A stretch of 64,000 nt of DNA from CAJXMH01 sp040220135. Lineage in GTDB: Bacteria; Bacteroidota; Bacteroidia; Flavobacteriales_E; Vicingaceae. The stretch is taken from the NCBI GenBank assembly GCA_040220135.1, contig JAVJTT010000009.1, forward strand, positions 310,001 through 374,000. Reading direction: 5' to 3'. The notes below the pieces were generated by a model. The model saw nothing but the letters and a program-made list of their open reading frames with translations, was not told the DNA's origin and did not search any database. A program made the position numbers and the translations under genes. The stretch's first letter is position 1. Each line of letters begins with the position of its first letter. Positions 34,730 through 43,041 of the stretch are shown in pieces.

Positions 34730-36478
34730 TTGAAAGCAATTCGGCTTGTAGGCTTCCTGTTGTTCTTCTTTGTTACATGCACAGATGCCCAATCGCAAAG
34801 CGGACCATTTAGAGGCAACAAAACCCTCGATTATGGATCGCTTATTAAGGAATACCGCAAAGTTGACACAGACCATAAAATGGCCAAACTTATCGACTTT
34901 GGAACAGCCGATGTTGGAAAGCCCTTGCAACTCTTAATCATTGATAAAAGTCAAAGCTTTGATGTTAGCGCTATCAAAGCGAGTCAAAAGGCAGTTTTAC
35001 TTATTAACAATGGGATACACCCCGGAGAGGCATGCGGAATAGATGCCTCTCTTTTACTAGTGAAAGAGTTACTAAAAGCAGAAAGTGAACTGCATCAATT
35101 GCTTGACGATGTTGTGGTACTTGTTATACCGGCCTATAATATCGGGGGTATGCTTAACCGTGGTAGTTTTTCCCGAGCGAATCAAAATGGACCGGAAGCA
35201 TATGGCTTTAGAGGTAACGCTAAAAACCTTGACCTAAATAGAGACTTTATTAAATGTGATTCTAAAAATGCTGCTTCATTCAACCAAATGTATCACAAAT
35301 GGAGCCCTGACGTTTATGCAGAAACGCATACTACAAACGGATCAGATCACCAATACACTTTAACTTTAATCAGCAGTCAAGAAGATAAGTTGCAAGCAAG
35401 CTTAGCTCAATTTCAAACAAACATATTCGTTCCGCAGCTTTTTAAAGCCATGAAAGCGGAGAAAAAAGAAATGACGCCTTATGTTTACCCGATTAAGCAA
35501 GACCCCAAAGATGGGATAAAAGCATTCTTAGAGACTCCTAGATATTCCACCGGTTACACAGCCTTGCATCACAGTTTGGGTTTTATAACGGAAGCTCATG
35601 TTTTTAAACCTTATGAAGCAAGAGTGAATCACACCTATGCTTTTCTAAAAACATTACTAAATCACACAGCTAAGCACAAAGCCCAAATAAAAGCCGCTAG
35701 AAAAGCAGCTAAAACAGCGAGTAGAGAGGAGAAATTTCAATCAATTGACTGGAAATTAGACAGCTCGTCCTACAGGCAAATTAACTTTAAAGGTTATGAA
35801 AGAGCTAAAAAAATAAGCGAGATCACTGCTAACGAAATGCACTTCTATGACCAATCAAAACCCTATGAAAAAACAATTCCCTTTTATGGTCGCTACCAGT
35901 CAAGAACACGAATTAAGAAACCACAGGCTTATGTAATTCCTCAGGCCTATCGAAAAGTAATTGAAAGGCTAAAGTGGAATGGAGTAAAAATGAGTCGATT
36001 AGAAAAGGACCAAGTAGTTTATCTTTCATACTATAAAATAGAAAATTATAAAACCTTAGATAAAGCTTATGAAGGCCATTACCTTCATTATGACATTAGT
36101 GTTTCAAAAGAAAAAGACAGCCTTCAACTATTCGAAGGTGATTACGTTGTTTCTACCGGGCAAGAGGCCGATAATTATCTAGTTCATGTATTAGAACCTC
36201 AAAGCGTAGATGGTTTCTTTGCTTGGAATTTTTTTGATGGCATTCTGCAACAAAAAGAGTGGTTTTCAGATTATGCATTCGAACCTAAAGCCAAAGAAAT
36301 TTTAGCCAATAACCCTGAAATCAGAGCTAAATTTAAAAAGGCCAAACAAGAAGATAGCCTTTTAAGAAAAAATAACTTTGCACAATTGTATTTTATTTAT
36401 AAACTAAGCCCATATTATGAGTCTACTGTAAATCGCTTTCCGATTTATAGAATAGAAACAAAAAGAGCCAATGACTGA
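34730..36478 (+). CDS. M14-family zinc carboxypeptidase-like protein
   Basis: A 582-residue secreted protein. The start is a TTG directly after the previous stop, supported by the signal peptide that begins there (MKAIRLVGFLLFFFVTCTDAQS). M14 features are present: zinc-site 'INNGIHPGEACG', 'RGNAKNLDLNRDF' (Asn/Arg substrate site), the third ligand in 'YAETHTTNGSDH', and a Glu in 'GFITEAHVFKPYEARV' that could be the catalytic one. About 250 C-terminal residues form an extra beta-rich domain with no T9SS tail. It likely trims peptides in the periplasm or at the surface. The nhaA ATG overlaps its end by 8 bases. Confidence 0.9.
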   Translation: MKAIRLVGFLLFFFVTCTDAQSQSGPFRGNKTLDYGSLIKEYRKVDTDHKMAKLIDFGTADVGKPLQLLIIDKSQSFDVSAIKASQKAVLLINNGIHPGEACGIDASLLLVKELLKAESELHQLLDDVVVLVIPAYNIGGMLNRGSFSRANQNGPEAYGFRGNAKNLDLNRDFIKCDSKNAASFNQMYHKWSPDVYAETHTTNGSDHQYTLTLISSQEDKLQASLAQFQTNIFVPQLFKAMKAEKKEMTPYVYPIKQDPKDGIKAFLETPRYSTGYTALHHSLGFITEAHVFKPYEARVNHTYAFLKTLLNHTAKHKAQIKAARKAAKTASREEKFQSIDWKLDSSSYRQINFKGYERAKKISEITANEMHFYDQSKPYEKTIPFYGRYQSRTRIKKPQAYVIPQAYRKVIERLKWNGVKMSRLEKDQVVYLSYYKIENYKTLDKAYEGHYLHYDISVSKEKDSLQLFEGDYVVSTGQEADNYLVHVLEPQSVDGFFAWNFFDGILQQKEWFSDYAFEPKAKEILANNPEIRAKFKKAKQEDSLLRKNNFAQLYFIYKLSPYYESTVNRFPIYRIETKRAND

Positions 36479-37856
36479 AGAAGAAAGGAAGAATATTAAT
36501 CGTGAAAAAATTTACCCTATTGAGCGAATACTTGCTCCGGTCGACAATCTGCTTAGAAATAAACCGGTTTCTGGTATACTACTCTTCTTAGCTGTTATAG
36601 TGGCTTTAATATGGGTAAACTCTCCTTTTGCCGAAAGCTATCATCATCTGTGGGAAACGCATTTCAAGGTAGGTTTTGGTGACAATGTAATCGATAAAGA
36701 CTTGCACCATTGGATCAATGATGGCTTAATGGCTATTTTCTTTTTTGTCGTTGGCCTTGAGATAAAAAGAGAAATCATGGCGGGAGACCTTTCTACTTGG
36801 AGAAAAGCCTCCTTACCTGCCGCAGCAGCAGTTGGTGGAATGATCTTCCCGGCTCTGATATACAGCCTTTTCAATTATGGTTCACCTACTGAATCAGGCT
36901 GGGGCGTTCCCATGGCCACTGACATTGCTTTCACCTTGGGAGTTCTTTCTTTATTAAAGGACCGAGTTCCTCTAAGCTTAAAAATATTTTTGACCGCTTT
37001 GGCCATTGTCGACGATTTGGGTGCTGTTTTAGTGATTGCTTTTTTCTACACCGAAAACCTCTTGGTTTTGTACCTTGAATATGGTTTGGGCTTTTTCCTC
37101 ATTCTTGCTTTGGGGAATTGGGCTGGAATTAGAAATACCGCTTTCTACGCCATCATTGGGATTTGTGGGCTTTGGGTAGCCTTTTTGCTTTCAGGGGTTC
37201 ACGCTACCATTGCAGGTGTTCTCCTAGCCCTAACCATACCGGCTAAAACTAAAATCAACAAACACAGCTTTATATTTCAAGTAAAAAAACTCTTGAATAA
37301 ATTGAAGAAAGCTCGTTCAAAGGGGGGCGCATACCTGAGTGATGAACAACAAGAAATTATTGAAGACATTAAAGAGACTAGAGCCAAGGTTGAAACCCCT
37401 TTGCAAAAATTAGAATATACACTAAACCCTTTTGTATCCTTCATTGTGTTACCGCTATTTGCCTTGAGTAATTCGGGAATAAACTTAGATGTAAACTTTT
37501 GGGATGCTATCAGCAATCAGGTTTCCTTGGGAATTATTGTGGGGCTTATTTTAGGAAAGTTCATCGGAATACTAAGCTTTTCAGCCCTTTTTGTAAAACT
37601 TGGAATATCAGACCTACCCCGAAACACCAATTGGGGAATACTTTCTGGAGCGGCAATTATGGCCGGAATTGGCTTTACCATGTCTATCTTTATTTCTAAT
37701 CTGGCCTTTGACGATCCTTTGATTGAGAAACAATCTAAAATGGCGATTATGTTAGCTTCTATTTTAGCCGGTATTATTGGCATGTTGATTATCCGCTTTT
37801 TCTCCAAAAAACTAGAAATAGAAGAGCTTGAACAGAAAGAAGTCGAAGAAGCATAA
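36471..37856 (+). CDS. nhaA: Na+/H+ antiporter NhaA
   Basis: A 461-residue inner-membrane antiporter with about 12 membrane segments. The ion-binding Asp pair is D181-D182 in LAIVDDLGAV, and D151 (in MATD) corresponds to the pH/ion-site Asp133 of E. coli NhaA. It exports sodium in exchange for protons. An extra hydrophilic loop (about 265-315, Lys/Glu rich) lies between helices and is longer than in E. coli. The C-terminal tail is acidic (ELEQKEVEEA). It is translationally coupled to the upstream peptidase gene. Confidence 0.96.
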   Translation: MTEEERKNINREKIYPIERILAPVDNLLRNKPVSGILLFLAVIVALIWVNSPFAESYHHLWETHFKVGFGDNVIDKDLHHWINDGLMAIFFFVVGLEIKREIMAGDLSTWRKASLPAAAAVGGMIFPALIYSLFNYGSPTESGWGVPMATDIAFTLGVLSLLKDRVPLSLKIFLTALAIVDDLGAVLVIAFFYTENLLVLYLEYGLGFFLILALGNWAGIRNTAFYAIIGICGLWVAFLLSGVHATIAGVLLALTIPAKTKINKHSFIFQVKKLLNKLKKARSKGGAYLSDEQQEIIEDIKETRAKVETPLQKLEYTLNPFVSFIVLPLFALSNSGINLDVNFWDAISNQVSLGIIVGLILGKFIGILSFSALFVKLGISDLPRNTNWGILSGAAIMAGIGFTMSIFISNLAFDDPLIEKQSKMAIMLASILAGIIGMLIIRFFSKKLEIEELEQKEVEEA

Positions 37857-37860
37857 TGCT

Positions 37861-37868
37861 TACCTTTG
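37861..37868 (+). promoter_or_regulatory. -7 box ahead of purF
   Basis: TACCTTTG matches TAnnTTTG and lies 40 bases before the purF ATG. No -33 TTG is at the expected distance. Confidence 0.4.
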
Positions 37869-37908
37869 CGTTTCTTTTTTTGTCGGATTTAAGTCTTAGT
37901 TAAAAACC

Positions 37909-39810
37909 ATGAGCGACCAAATTAAACATGAGTGCGGTATAGCATTCATTCGCTTACGCAAGCCCTTAGAGTATTACATTGAAAAGTACGGCACTGCTGC
38001 CTATGGCTTAAACAAGCTATACCTTTTAATGGAAAAGCAGCATAATCGTGGTCAAGATGGTGCCGGAGTCGCTAACATTAAATTAGACGTTGAACCTGGC
38101 TCGCGTTACATTAGCCGCGTCCGCTCTAACGACCAGCAACCGATAAAAGACATTTTTGGCAAGATTAATACTAAGCTGCAAGAAGTTCAAAACAAAGATC
38201 CTGAGCTTCTAAAGGATGCAAAATACATGAAAGAGAATGTTGCCTTTAGCGGTGAAGTGCTGCTAGGTCATTTGCGTTATGGAACTTTTGGAAGGAATAG
38301 CATAGAAAACTGTCATCCTTTTTTACGCCAAAACAATTGGATGACTCGAAACTTAGTCGTGGCTGGCAACTTTAACCTTACTAATGTTGATGAACTTTTT
38401 AGTCTTTTGGTAGACTTGGGACAGCATCCGAAAGAGCGTTCTGATACGGTAACTGTTTTAGAAAAAATTGGCCACTTTTTAGATGTAGAGAATCAAAAAC
38501 TTTATAAAAAATACAAATCACTTGGATACCCTAAAAGTGAGATTACAGGTCTAATCTCCAAAAACATGAAAGTGCACCGCATTTTGCGCAATGCAGCTGA
38601 AGATTGGGATGGAGGTTACACTATGGCCGGTATGATTGGTCATGGTGATGCTTTTGTGCTCCGCGATCCTTCAGGTATTCGCCCCGCTTTTTACTATGAA
38701 GATGAAGAAGTGGTAGTGGTTACCTCAGAAAGACCTGCCATACAAACTGCCTTCAATGTTCCTGTAGACAGCATCCATGAAGTTGAGCCCGGACATGCGG
38801 TAATTGTAAAGAAAGACGCCAGTTTAAAGATCAAAGAGATCCGTAAACCATTAGAAAAAAAGGCCTGCTCTTTCGAGCGAATCTATTTTTCTAGAGGGAG
38901 TGACACCGATATTTACCAAGAAAGAAAAGAGCTAGGTAGGTCCATTTGTCCGGAAGTTCTAAAAGGAATTGACCACGACTTAAAAAACTCTGTATTCTCC
39001 TTTATTCCCAATACCGCAGAAACTTCTTTTTATGGTATGGTGAATGGATTGGAAAAATACCTGGACGAAGTCAAGAAAAACAAAATAAAAAAGCTTGACC
39101 CAAACCCATCGGATAAAGTTTTAGATGAGATTCTAGACATCAGGCTTCGAGTAGAGAAAATTGCTATTAAAGATGCAAAACTGCGAACTTTCATCACCCA
39201 AGACGAGAGCCGTGACGACCTTGTCACACACGTTTACGATGTTACTTACGGCACCATAAAAAAGGGCGTTGACAATTTAGTTGTGATTGATGATTCTATT
39301 GTAAGAGGCACAACCCTGAAGCAAAGCATTCTTCGCATTCTTGATCGCTTAGGACCTAAAAAAATTATTATTGTTTCTTCTGCCCCTCAAATACGATACC
39401 CGGATTGCTATGGAATTGACATGGCTAAATTGGGCGATTTCATTGCTTTCCAAGCAGCGATTTCCCTTTTAAAAGAGCAAGGCAAGGAAAAACTGATTAA
39501 AGAAGTTTATAAGAAGTGCAAGGCCCAAGAAAATTTACCAAAATCACAAATCAAGAATTTTGTTAAGGAAATTTATGAACCTTTCACCGCTGAAGAGATC
39601 TCGAACAAAATATCAGAATTACTAACTCCAAAAGGAATCAATGCGGAAGTGCAAATCATCTACCAAACCATAGAGGGGCTTCATGCGGCCATTCCAAAAC
39701 ACACCGGTGATTGGTACTTTACCGGCAACTACCCAACCCCTGGTGGGAACAAAGTAGTAAACCGTAGTTTTATTTATTATTTCGAAGGGAAAAATAAGCG
39801 AGCTTATTAA
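37909..39810 (+). CDS. purF: Amidophosphoribosyltransferase family protein (long PurF type)
   Basis: A 633-residue Ntn-hydrolase. The N-terminal nucleophile is Cys9, exposed after removal of MSDQIKHE, in CGIAFIRL. 'EKQHNRGQDGAGVAN' and 'GEVLLGHLRYGTFGRNSIENCHP' form the glutaminase site. The PRPP loop 'VVIDDSIVRGTTLK' is intact. It catalyses the first step of purine synthesis. It is about 130 residues longer than E. coli PurF, with inserts and a C-terminal extension ('YFTGNYPTPGGNKVVNRSF'), a form known in Bacteroidota. I cannot tell if a second, short PurF exists elsewhere. Confidence 0.9.
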   Translation: MSDQIKHECGIAFIRLRKPLEYYIEKYGTAAYGLNKLYLLMEKQHNRGQDGAGVANIKLDVEPGSRYISRVRSNDQQPIKDIFGKINTKLQEVQNKDPELLKDAKYMKENVAFSGEVLLGHLRYGTFGRNSIENCHPFLRQNNWMTRNLVVAGNFNLTNVDELFSLLVDLGQHPKERSDTVTVLEKIGHFLDVENQKLYKKYKSLGYPKSEITGLISKNMKVHRILRNAAEDWDGGYTMAGMIGHGDAFVLRDPSGIRPAFYYEDEEVVVVTSERPAIQTAFNVPVDSIHEVEPGHAVIVKKDASLKIKEIRKPLEKKACSFERIYFSRGSDTDIYQERKELGRSICPEVLKGIDHDLKNSVFSFIPNTAETSFYGMVNGLEKYLDEVKKNKIKKLDPNPSDKVLDEILDIRLRVEKIAIKDAKLRTFITQDESRDDLVTHVYDVTYGTIKKGVDNLVVIDDSIVRGTTLKQSILRILDRLGPKKIIIVSSAPQIRYPDCYGIDMAKLGDFIAFQAAISLLKEQGKEKLIKEVYKKCKAQENLPKSQIKNFVKEIYEPFTAEEISNKISELLTPKGINAEVQIIYQTIEGLHAAIPKHTGDWYFTGNYPTPGGNKVVNRSFIYYFEGKNKRAY

Positions 39811-39857
39811 GCGTTTATTGCCAAAACTTTGATGCATTACTTCGAACTTAATAATGC

Positions 39858-39865
39858 TATATTTG
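39858..39865 (+). promoter_or_regulatory. -7 box ahead of dxs
   Basis: TATATTTG matches TAnnTTTG and ends 25 bases before the dxs ATG. The nearest upstream TTTG (39828-39831) is 26 bases away, longer than usual. Confidence 0.45.
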
Positions 39866-39890
39866 TTCCAAAGTCAACGATTTAAAACCT

Positions 39891-41831
39891 ATGGACTTTA
39901 AAGCCGGAGAGATATTATCTCAAATTAAATTACCTCAAGACTTACGCAATAATTGTGAGTTGGGTGACTTACCTCAACTTTCAAAAGAATTACGCGAATT
40001 TATTATCGATGTAGTTTCAGTTAAGGGTGGGCACTTTGGAGCAAGTTTAGGAGTGGTTGAACTCACTGTTGCTTTGCATTATGTTTTTAATACACCCGAT
40101 GATCAAATTGTGTGGGATGTAGGACACCAAGCTTATGGTCATAAAATTTTAACCGGAAGAAGAGATATCTTTCATACCAATCGAAAGTACAAAGGCATTA
40201 GTGGTTTCCCAAAGCGTTCAGAAAGCGAATACGATACCTTTGGGGTTGGACACAGCTCCACATCTATTTCTGCTGCTTTGGGCATGGCAGTTGGCTCAAG
40301 GCTTAAAAATGAATTAGAACGCCAGCACGTAGCCGTTATAGGCGATGGTGCTATGACCGCCGGTTTGGCTTTTGAAGGGTTAAACCACGGAGGAGTAGAA
40401 GACTCTAATATGTTGGTGGTTTTAAACGACAATTGCATGTCGATAGACCCAAATGTTGGCGCCTTAAAAGAATATTTAACGGATATCACCACTTCTCATA
40501 CATACAACAAAGTAAAAGATGAAGTTTGGTCACTATTGGGAAAAATTTCAAAATTTGGCCCTAACGCCCAAGCCATAGTTCAAAAGGTAGAAAATGGCAT
40601 TAAATCTGCCATGCTCAAACAAAGTAATATGTTTGAGTCACTCAATTTTCGCTACTTCGGCCCTATAGACGGACATGATGTTACACACATGGTGGAAGTC
40701 TTGAAAGACTTGAAGGACATTCCCGGGCCAAAGATTTTGCACATTCTTACAACCAAAGGAAAAGGCTATAAACTAGCGGAAAAAGATCAAACAAAGTGGC
40801 ATGCCCCCGGTCTTTTTAACAAGGAAACGGGCGAGATTATAAAAGTCACCCCTAAAGACCCACAACCCCCAAAATATCAAGAAGTATTTGGCCACTCGAT
40901 TGTAGAGTTAGCCGAGAAAAATGAAAAAATTGTGGGGGTTACCCCGGCCATGCCATCCGGGAGCTCGCTTAACATTATGATGGAAGCCATGCCCAATCGT
41001 GCTTTTGACGTGGGAATAGCCGAACAGCATGCGGTCACCTTCTCTGCCGGACTAGCTACTCGAGGCATGATTGCTTATTGTAATATCTATTCTTCGTTCA
41101 TGCAAAGAGGCTATGATCAAGTAATTCATGATGTAGCCTTGCAAAACTTACCGGTTATATTCTGCCTCGACAGAGCTGGAATTGCAGGAGCCGATGGGCC
41201 AACGCATCATGGAGCATATGACTTAGCTTACATGCGTTGCATCCCAAATATGATTGTTTCTGCTCCCATGAACGAAGAAGAGTTGCGTAACTTAATGTAT
41301 ACCGCTCAGCTAGAAAACAAAGGCCCTTTTAGCATTCGATATCCTAGGGGAAAAGGTGTAATGCCTGCATGGAAAACTCCTTTCAAAAAGGTGAAAATTG
41401 GAGAAGGAAGAAAAGTAAAATCAGGGAATGACATTGCGATAGTAAGCATTGGCCACATAGGCAATTATGCACTTAAAGCTGCTCAAGAGCTAGAAGAGTC
41501 GGATATTAGTGCAGCTCATTACGACCTCCGCTTTATAAAACCTTTAGACGAAATGTTGCTGCATGAAGTGTTTAACAAATTCGACAAAGTAGTAACGGTA
41601 GAAGATGGCTGCATACAAGGTGGCATGGGCAGTGCTGTTTTAGAGTTCATGGTAGATCATGGTTATCAAGCTCAGGTAAAACGCTTGGGAATACCGGATA
41701 AAGTGATTGAACACGGCTCTCAAGACCAGCTATATGCTGAATGTGGCTATGATACTCCTGCTATTATCGATGCAGCTAAATCTTTAGTAAAGGAAAACGA
41801 TCAAAAAAATAGCGGTAAAGCTTTTGCTTAG
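39891..41831 (+). CDS. dxs: 1-deoxy-D-xylulose-5-phosphate synthase
   Basis: A 646-residue thiamine-diphosphate enzyme of the MEP isoprenoid pathway. It has the conserved His in VWDVGHQAYGHKIL, the ThDP/Mg motif 'VIGDGAMTAGLAFEGLNHGG ... NDNCMSIDPN', the second-domain 'DVGIAEQHAVTFSAGLA', and 'DRAGIAGADGPTHHGAYDLAYM'. Its product also feeds PdxJ (pyridoxal phosphate) and, in many bacteria, thiamine synthesis (ThiL is also in this window). Length is normal. Confidence 0.97.
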   Translation: MDFKAGEILSQIKLPQDLRNNCELGDLPQLSKELREFIIDVVSVKGGHFGASLGVVELTVALHYVFNTPDDQIVWDVGHQAYGHKILTGRRDIFHTNRKYKGISGFPKRSESEYDTFGVGHSSTSISAALGMAVGSRLKNELERQHVAVIGDGAMTAGLAFEGLNHGGVEDSNMLVVLNDNCMSIDPNVGALKEYLTDITTSHTYNKVKDEVWSLLGKISKFGPNAQAIVQKVENGIKSAMLKQSNMFESLNFRYFGPIDGHDVTHMVEVLKDLKDIPGPKILHILTTKGKGYKLAEKDQTKWHAPGLFNKETGEIIKVTPKDPQPPKYQEVFGHSIVELAEKNEKIVGVTPAMPSGSSLNIMMEAMPNRAFDVGIAEQHAVTFSAGLATRGMIAYCNIYSSFMQRGYDQVIHDVALQNLPVIFCLDRAGIAGADGPTHHGAYDLAYMRCIPNMIVSAPMNEEELRNLMYTAQLENKGPFSIRYPRGKGVMPAWKTPFKKVKIGEGRKVKSGNDIAIVSIGHIGNYALKAAQELEESDISAAHYDLRFIKPLDEMLLHEVFNKFDKVVTVEDGCIQGGMGSAVLEFMVDHGYQAQVKRLGIPDKVIEHGSQDQLYAECGYDTPAIIDAAKSLVKENDQKNSGKAFA

Positions 41832-41889
41832 AGCATGCTTTATTCTTTTTTCCTTAGATAACCCAACTATCTTTTTTTTCATGACGTAA

Positions 41890-41908
41890 TTAAGGCAAAC
41901 AACCTTAA
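41890..41908. promoter_or_regulatory. Short hairpin in the 5' leader of the small PKD gene
   Basis: TTAAGG (41890-41895) pairs with CCTTAA (41903-41908) around CAAACAA, ending 11 bases before the ATG. It could be an operator or an mRNA leader hairpin. Evidence is limited to the 6-bp stem. Confidence 0.3.
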
Positions 41909-41919
41909 AATTTTACATC

Positions 41920-42831
41920 ATGAAAAAAATTACGATTCTATTCTCTTTAACATTTTTATTCGCTTTAGCTAGTCAAGCACAAAATTGTTGGGCGAATTAT
42001 CAATACTATGGAAATCAAAATAGTTTAACAGTAAATTTCTTAGATTCATCATGGGTCTCTGGAGGGCCTGCATCAAGTGGCTCAGTAGCTTACACTTGGT
42101 ATTTTGGGGATGGCACATATGCCTATAATAACCCGTACCCATCTCATACTTACGCTCAAGCAGGTACATATTACACTTGTTTATCTATTTACGATAGCCT
42201 AACGAATTGCTTCGATTCTACTTGTACTTACATTACAGTAGCAGGTCCAAGCTCTTCTAATTGTTCAGCTAATTTTTCAGTTGTGAAAGACACCACTCAA
42301 CAATTCAACATCATTCTTTACAACAATTCCTCTACAGGATCGGCACATTCCTATTTCTGGGACTTTGGGGACGGTAATACAGCTACCGGTCAATATCCAA
42401 CCCACAACTATCAAAGTTTTGGATCTTATGTTGTTTGTTTAACCGTTTCTGATAGCATGAATAATTGTGTTGATATTTTCTGCGACACTTTAGGCATGGA
42501 CTCCTTAGGGAATTTAAAATCTGGTGGAGGCTTTGGCGTTCAAGTGCGCAATCCGCTTACGGTTAGCCTAGACGAGAAAGAAGCAAAACAATCTTTTAAG
42601 TTATACCCTAACCCGGCTAAGTCTATCATCTCATTAGACCTAAGCACTTCGCTTGAGACTTATGAAATAGAAATTAGAGACATAAGCGGCAAAACAGTTT
42701 ATGCCGATCAGTTGCTTCAAGGAGGAAAAATTGAGCAGTTAGATGTTAGTCAACTTGATAATGGCTTTTACTTCTTAGTTCTAGATCAAAATGGAGAACG
42801 CAACATTAAAAAATTCGTGATCAGCAAATAG
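41920..42831 (+). CDS. PKD-domain surface protein with T9SS sorting domain
   Basis: A 303-residue protein: signal peptide (about 1-20, ASQAQ), two PKD-like domains (about 25-108 and 112-195) with the hallmark 'YTWYFGDGTYAYNNPYPSHTYAQAGTYYTCLSI' and 'YFWDFGDGNTATGQYPTHNYQSFGSYVVCLTV', and a C-terminal type A sorting domain (about 225-303, opening FKLYPNP, ending KKFVISK). Each PKD has several Cys, so disulfides are likely. It is a smaller relative of the next gene and has its own terminator. Expected location is the cell surface or extracellular matrix. Confidence 0.93.
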   Translation: MKKITILFSLTFLFALASQAQNCWANYQYYGNQNSLTVNFLDSSWVSGGPASSGSVAYTWYFGDGTYAYNNPYPSHTYAQAGTYYTCLSIYDSLTNCFDSTCTYITVAGPSSSNCSANFSVVKDTTQQFNIILYNNSSTGSAHSYFWDFGDGNTATGQYPTHNYQSFGSYVVCLTVSDSMNNCVDIFCDTLGMDSLGNLKSGGGFGVQVRNPLTVSLDEKEAKQSFKLYPNPAKSIISLDLSTSLETYEIEIRDISGKTVYADQLLQGGKIEQLDVSQLDNGFYFLVLDQNGERNIKKFVISK

Positions 42832-42857
42832 AAATGGTTAGTTATTGCTGAACGTAG

Positions 42858-42883
42858 AGAGGGCCTTTGGGCCCTCTTTTTTT
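42858..42883 (+). terminator. Rho-independent terminator after the small PKD gene
   Basis: AGAGGGCC (42858-42865) pairs perfectly with GGCCCTCT (42870-42877) around TTTG, followed by a run of T. It isolates this gene from the larger PKD operon. Confidence 0.88.
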
Positions 42884-43041
42884 ATCACTTCTCTTTCTTA
42901 CCAAGAAACTAAGTCTAGCATTCGATAAATAGTAAAAGGCTTATCAGTTTGATAACCCTTTTTTTACCAACTATTTGCAATCTATCAACGTCTTCTATTA
43001 GTCCTTATCTTAGGCAGATTAAAATCAATTGACTATTAAAA

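Noticed and set aside
41832..41919. AGATA/TATCT stem with T run after dxs as a terminator
   Set aside because: A 5-bp AT-rich stem is too weak to call with confidence.
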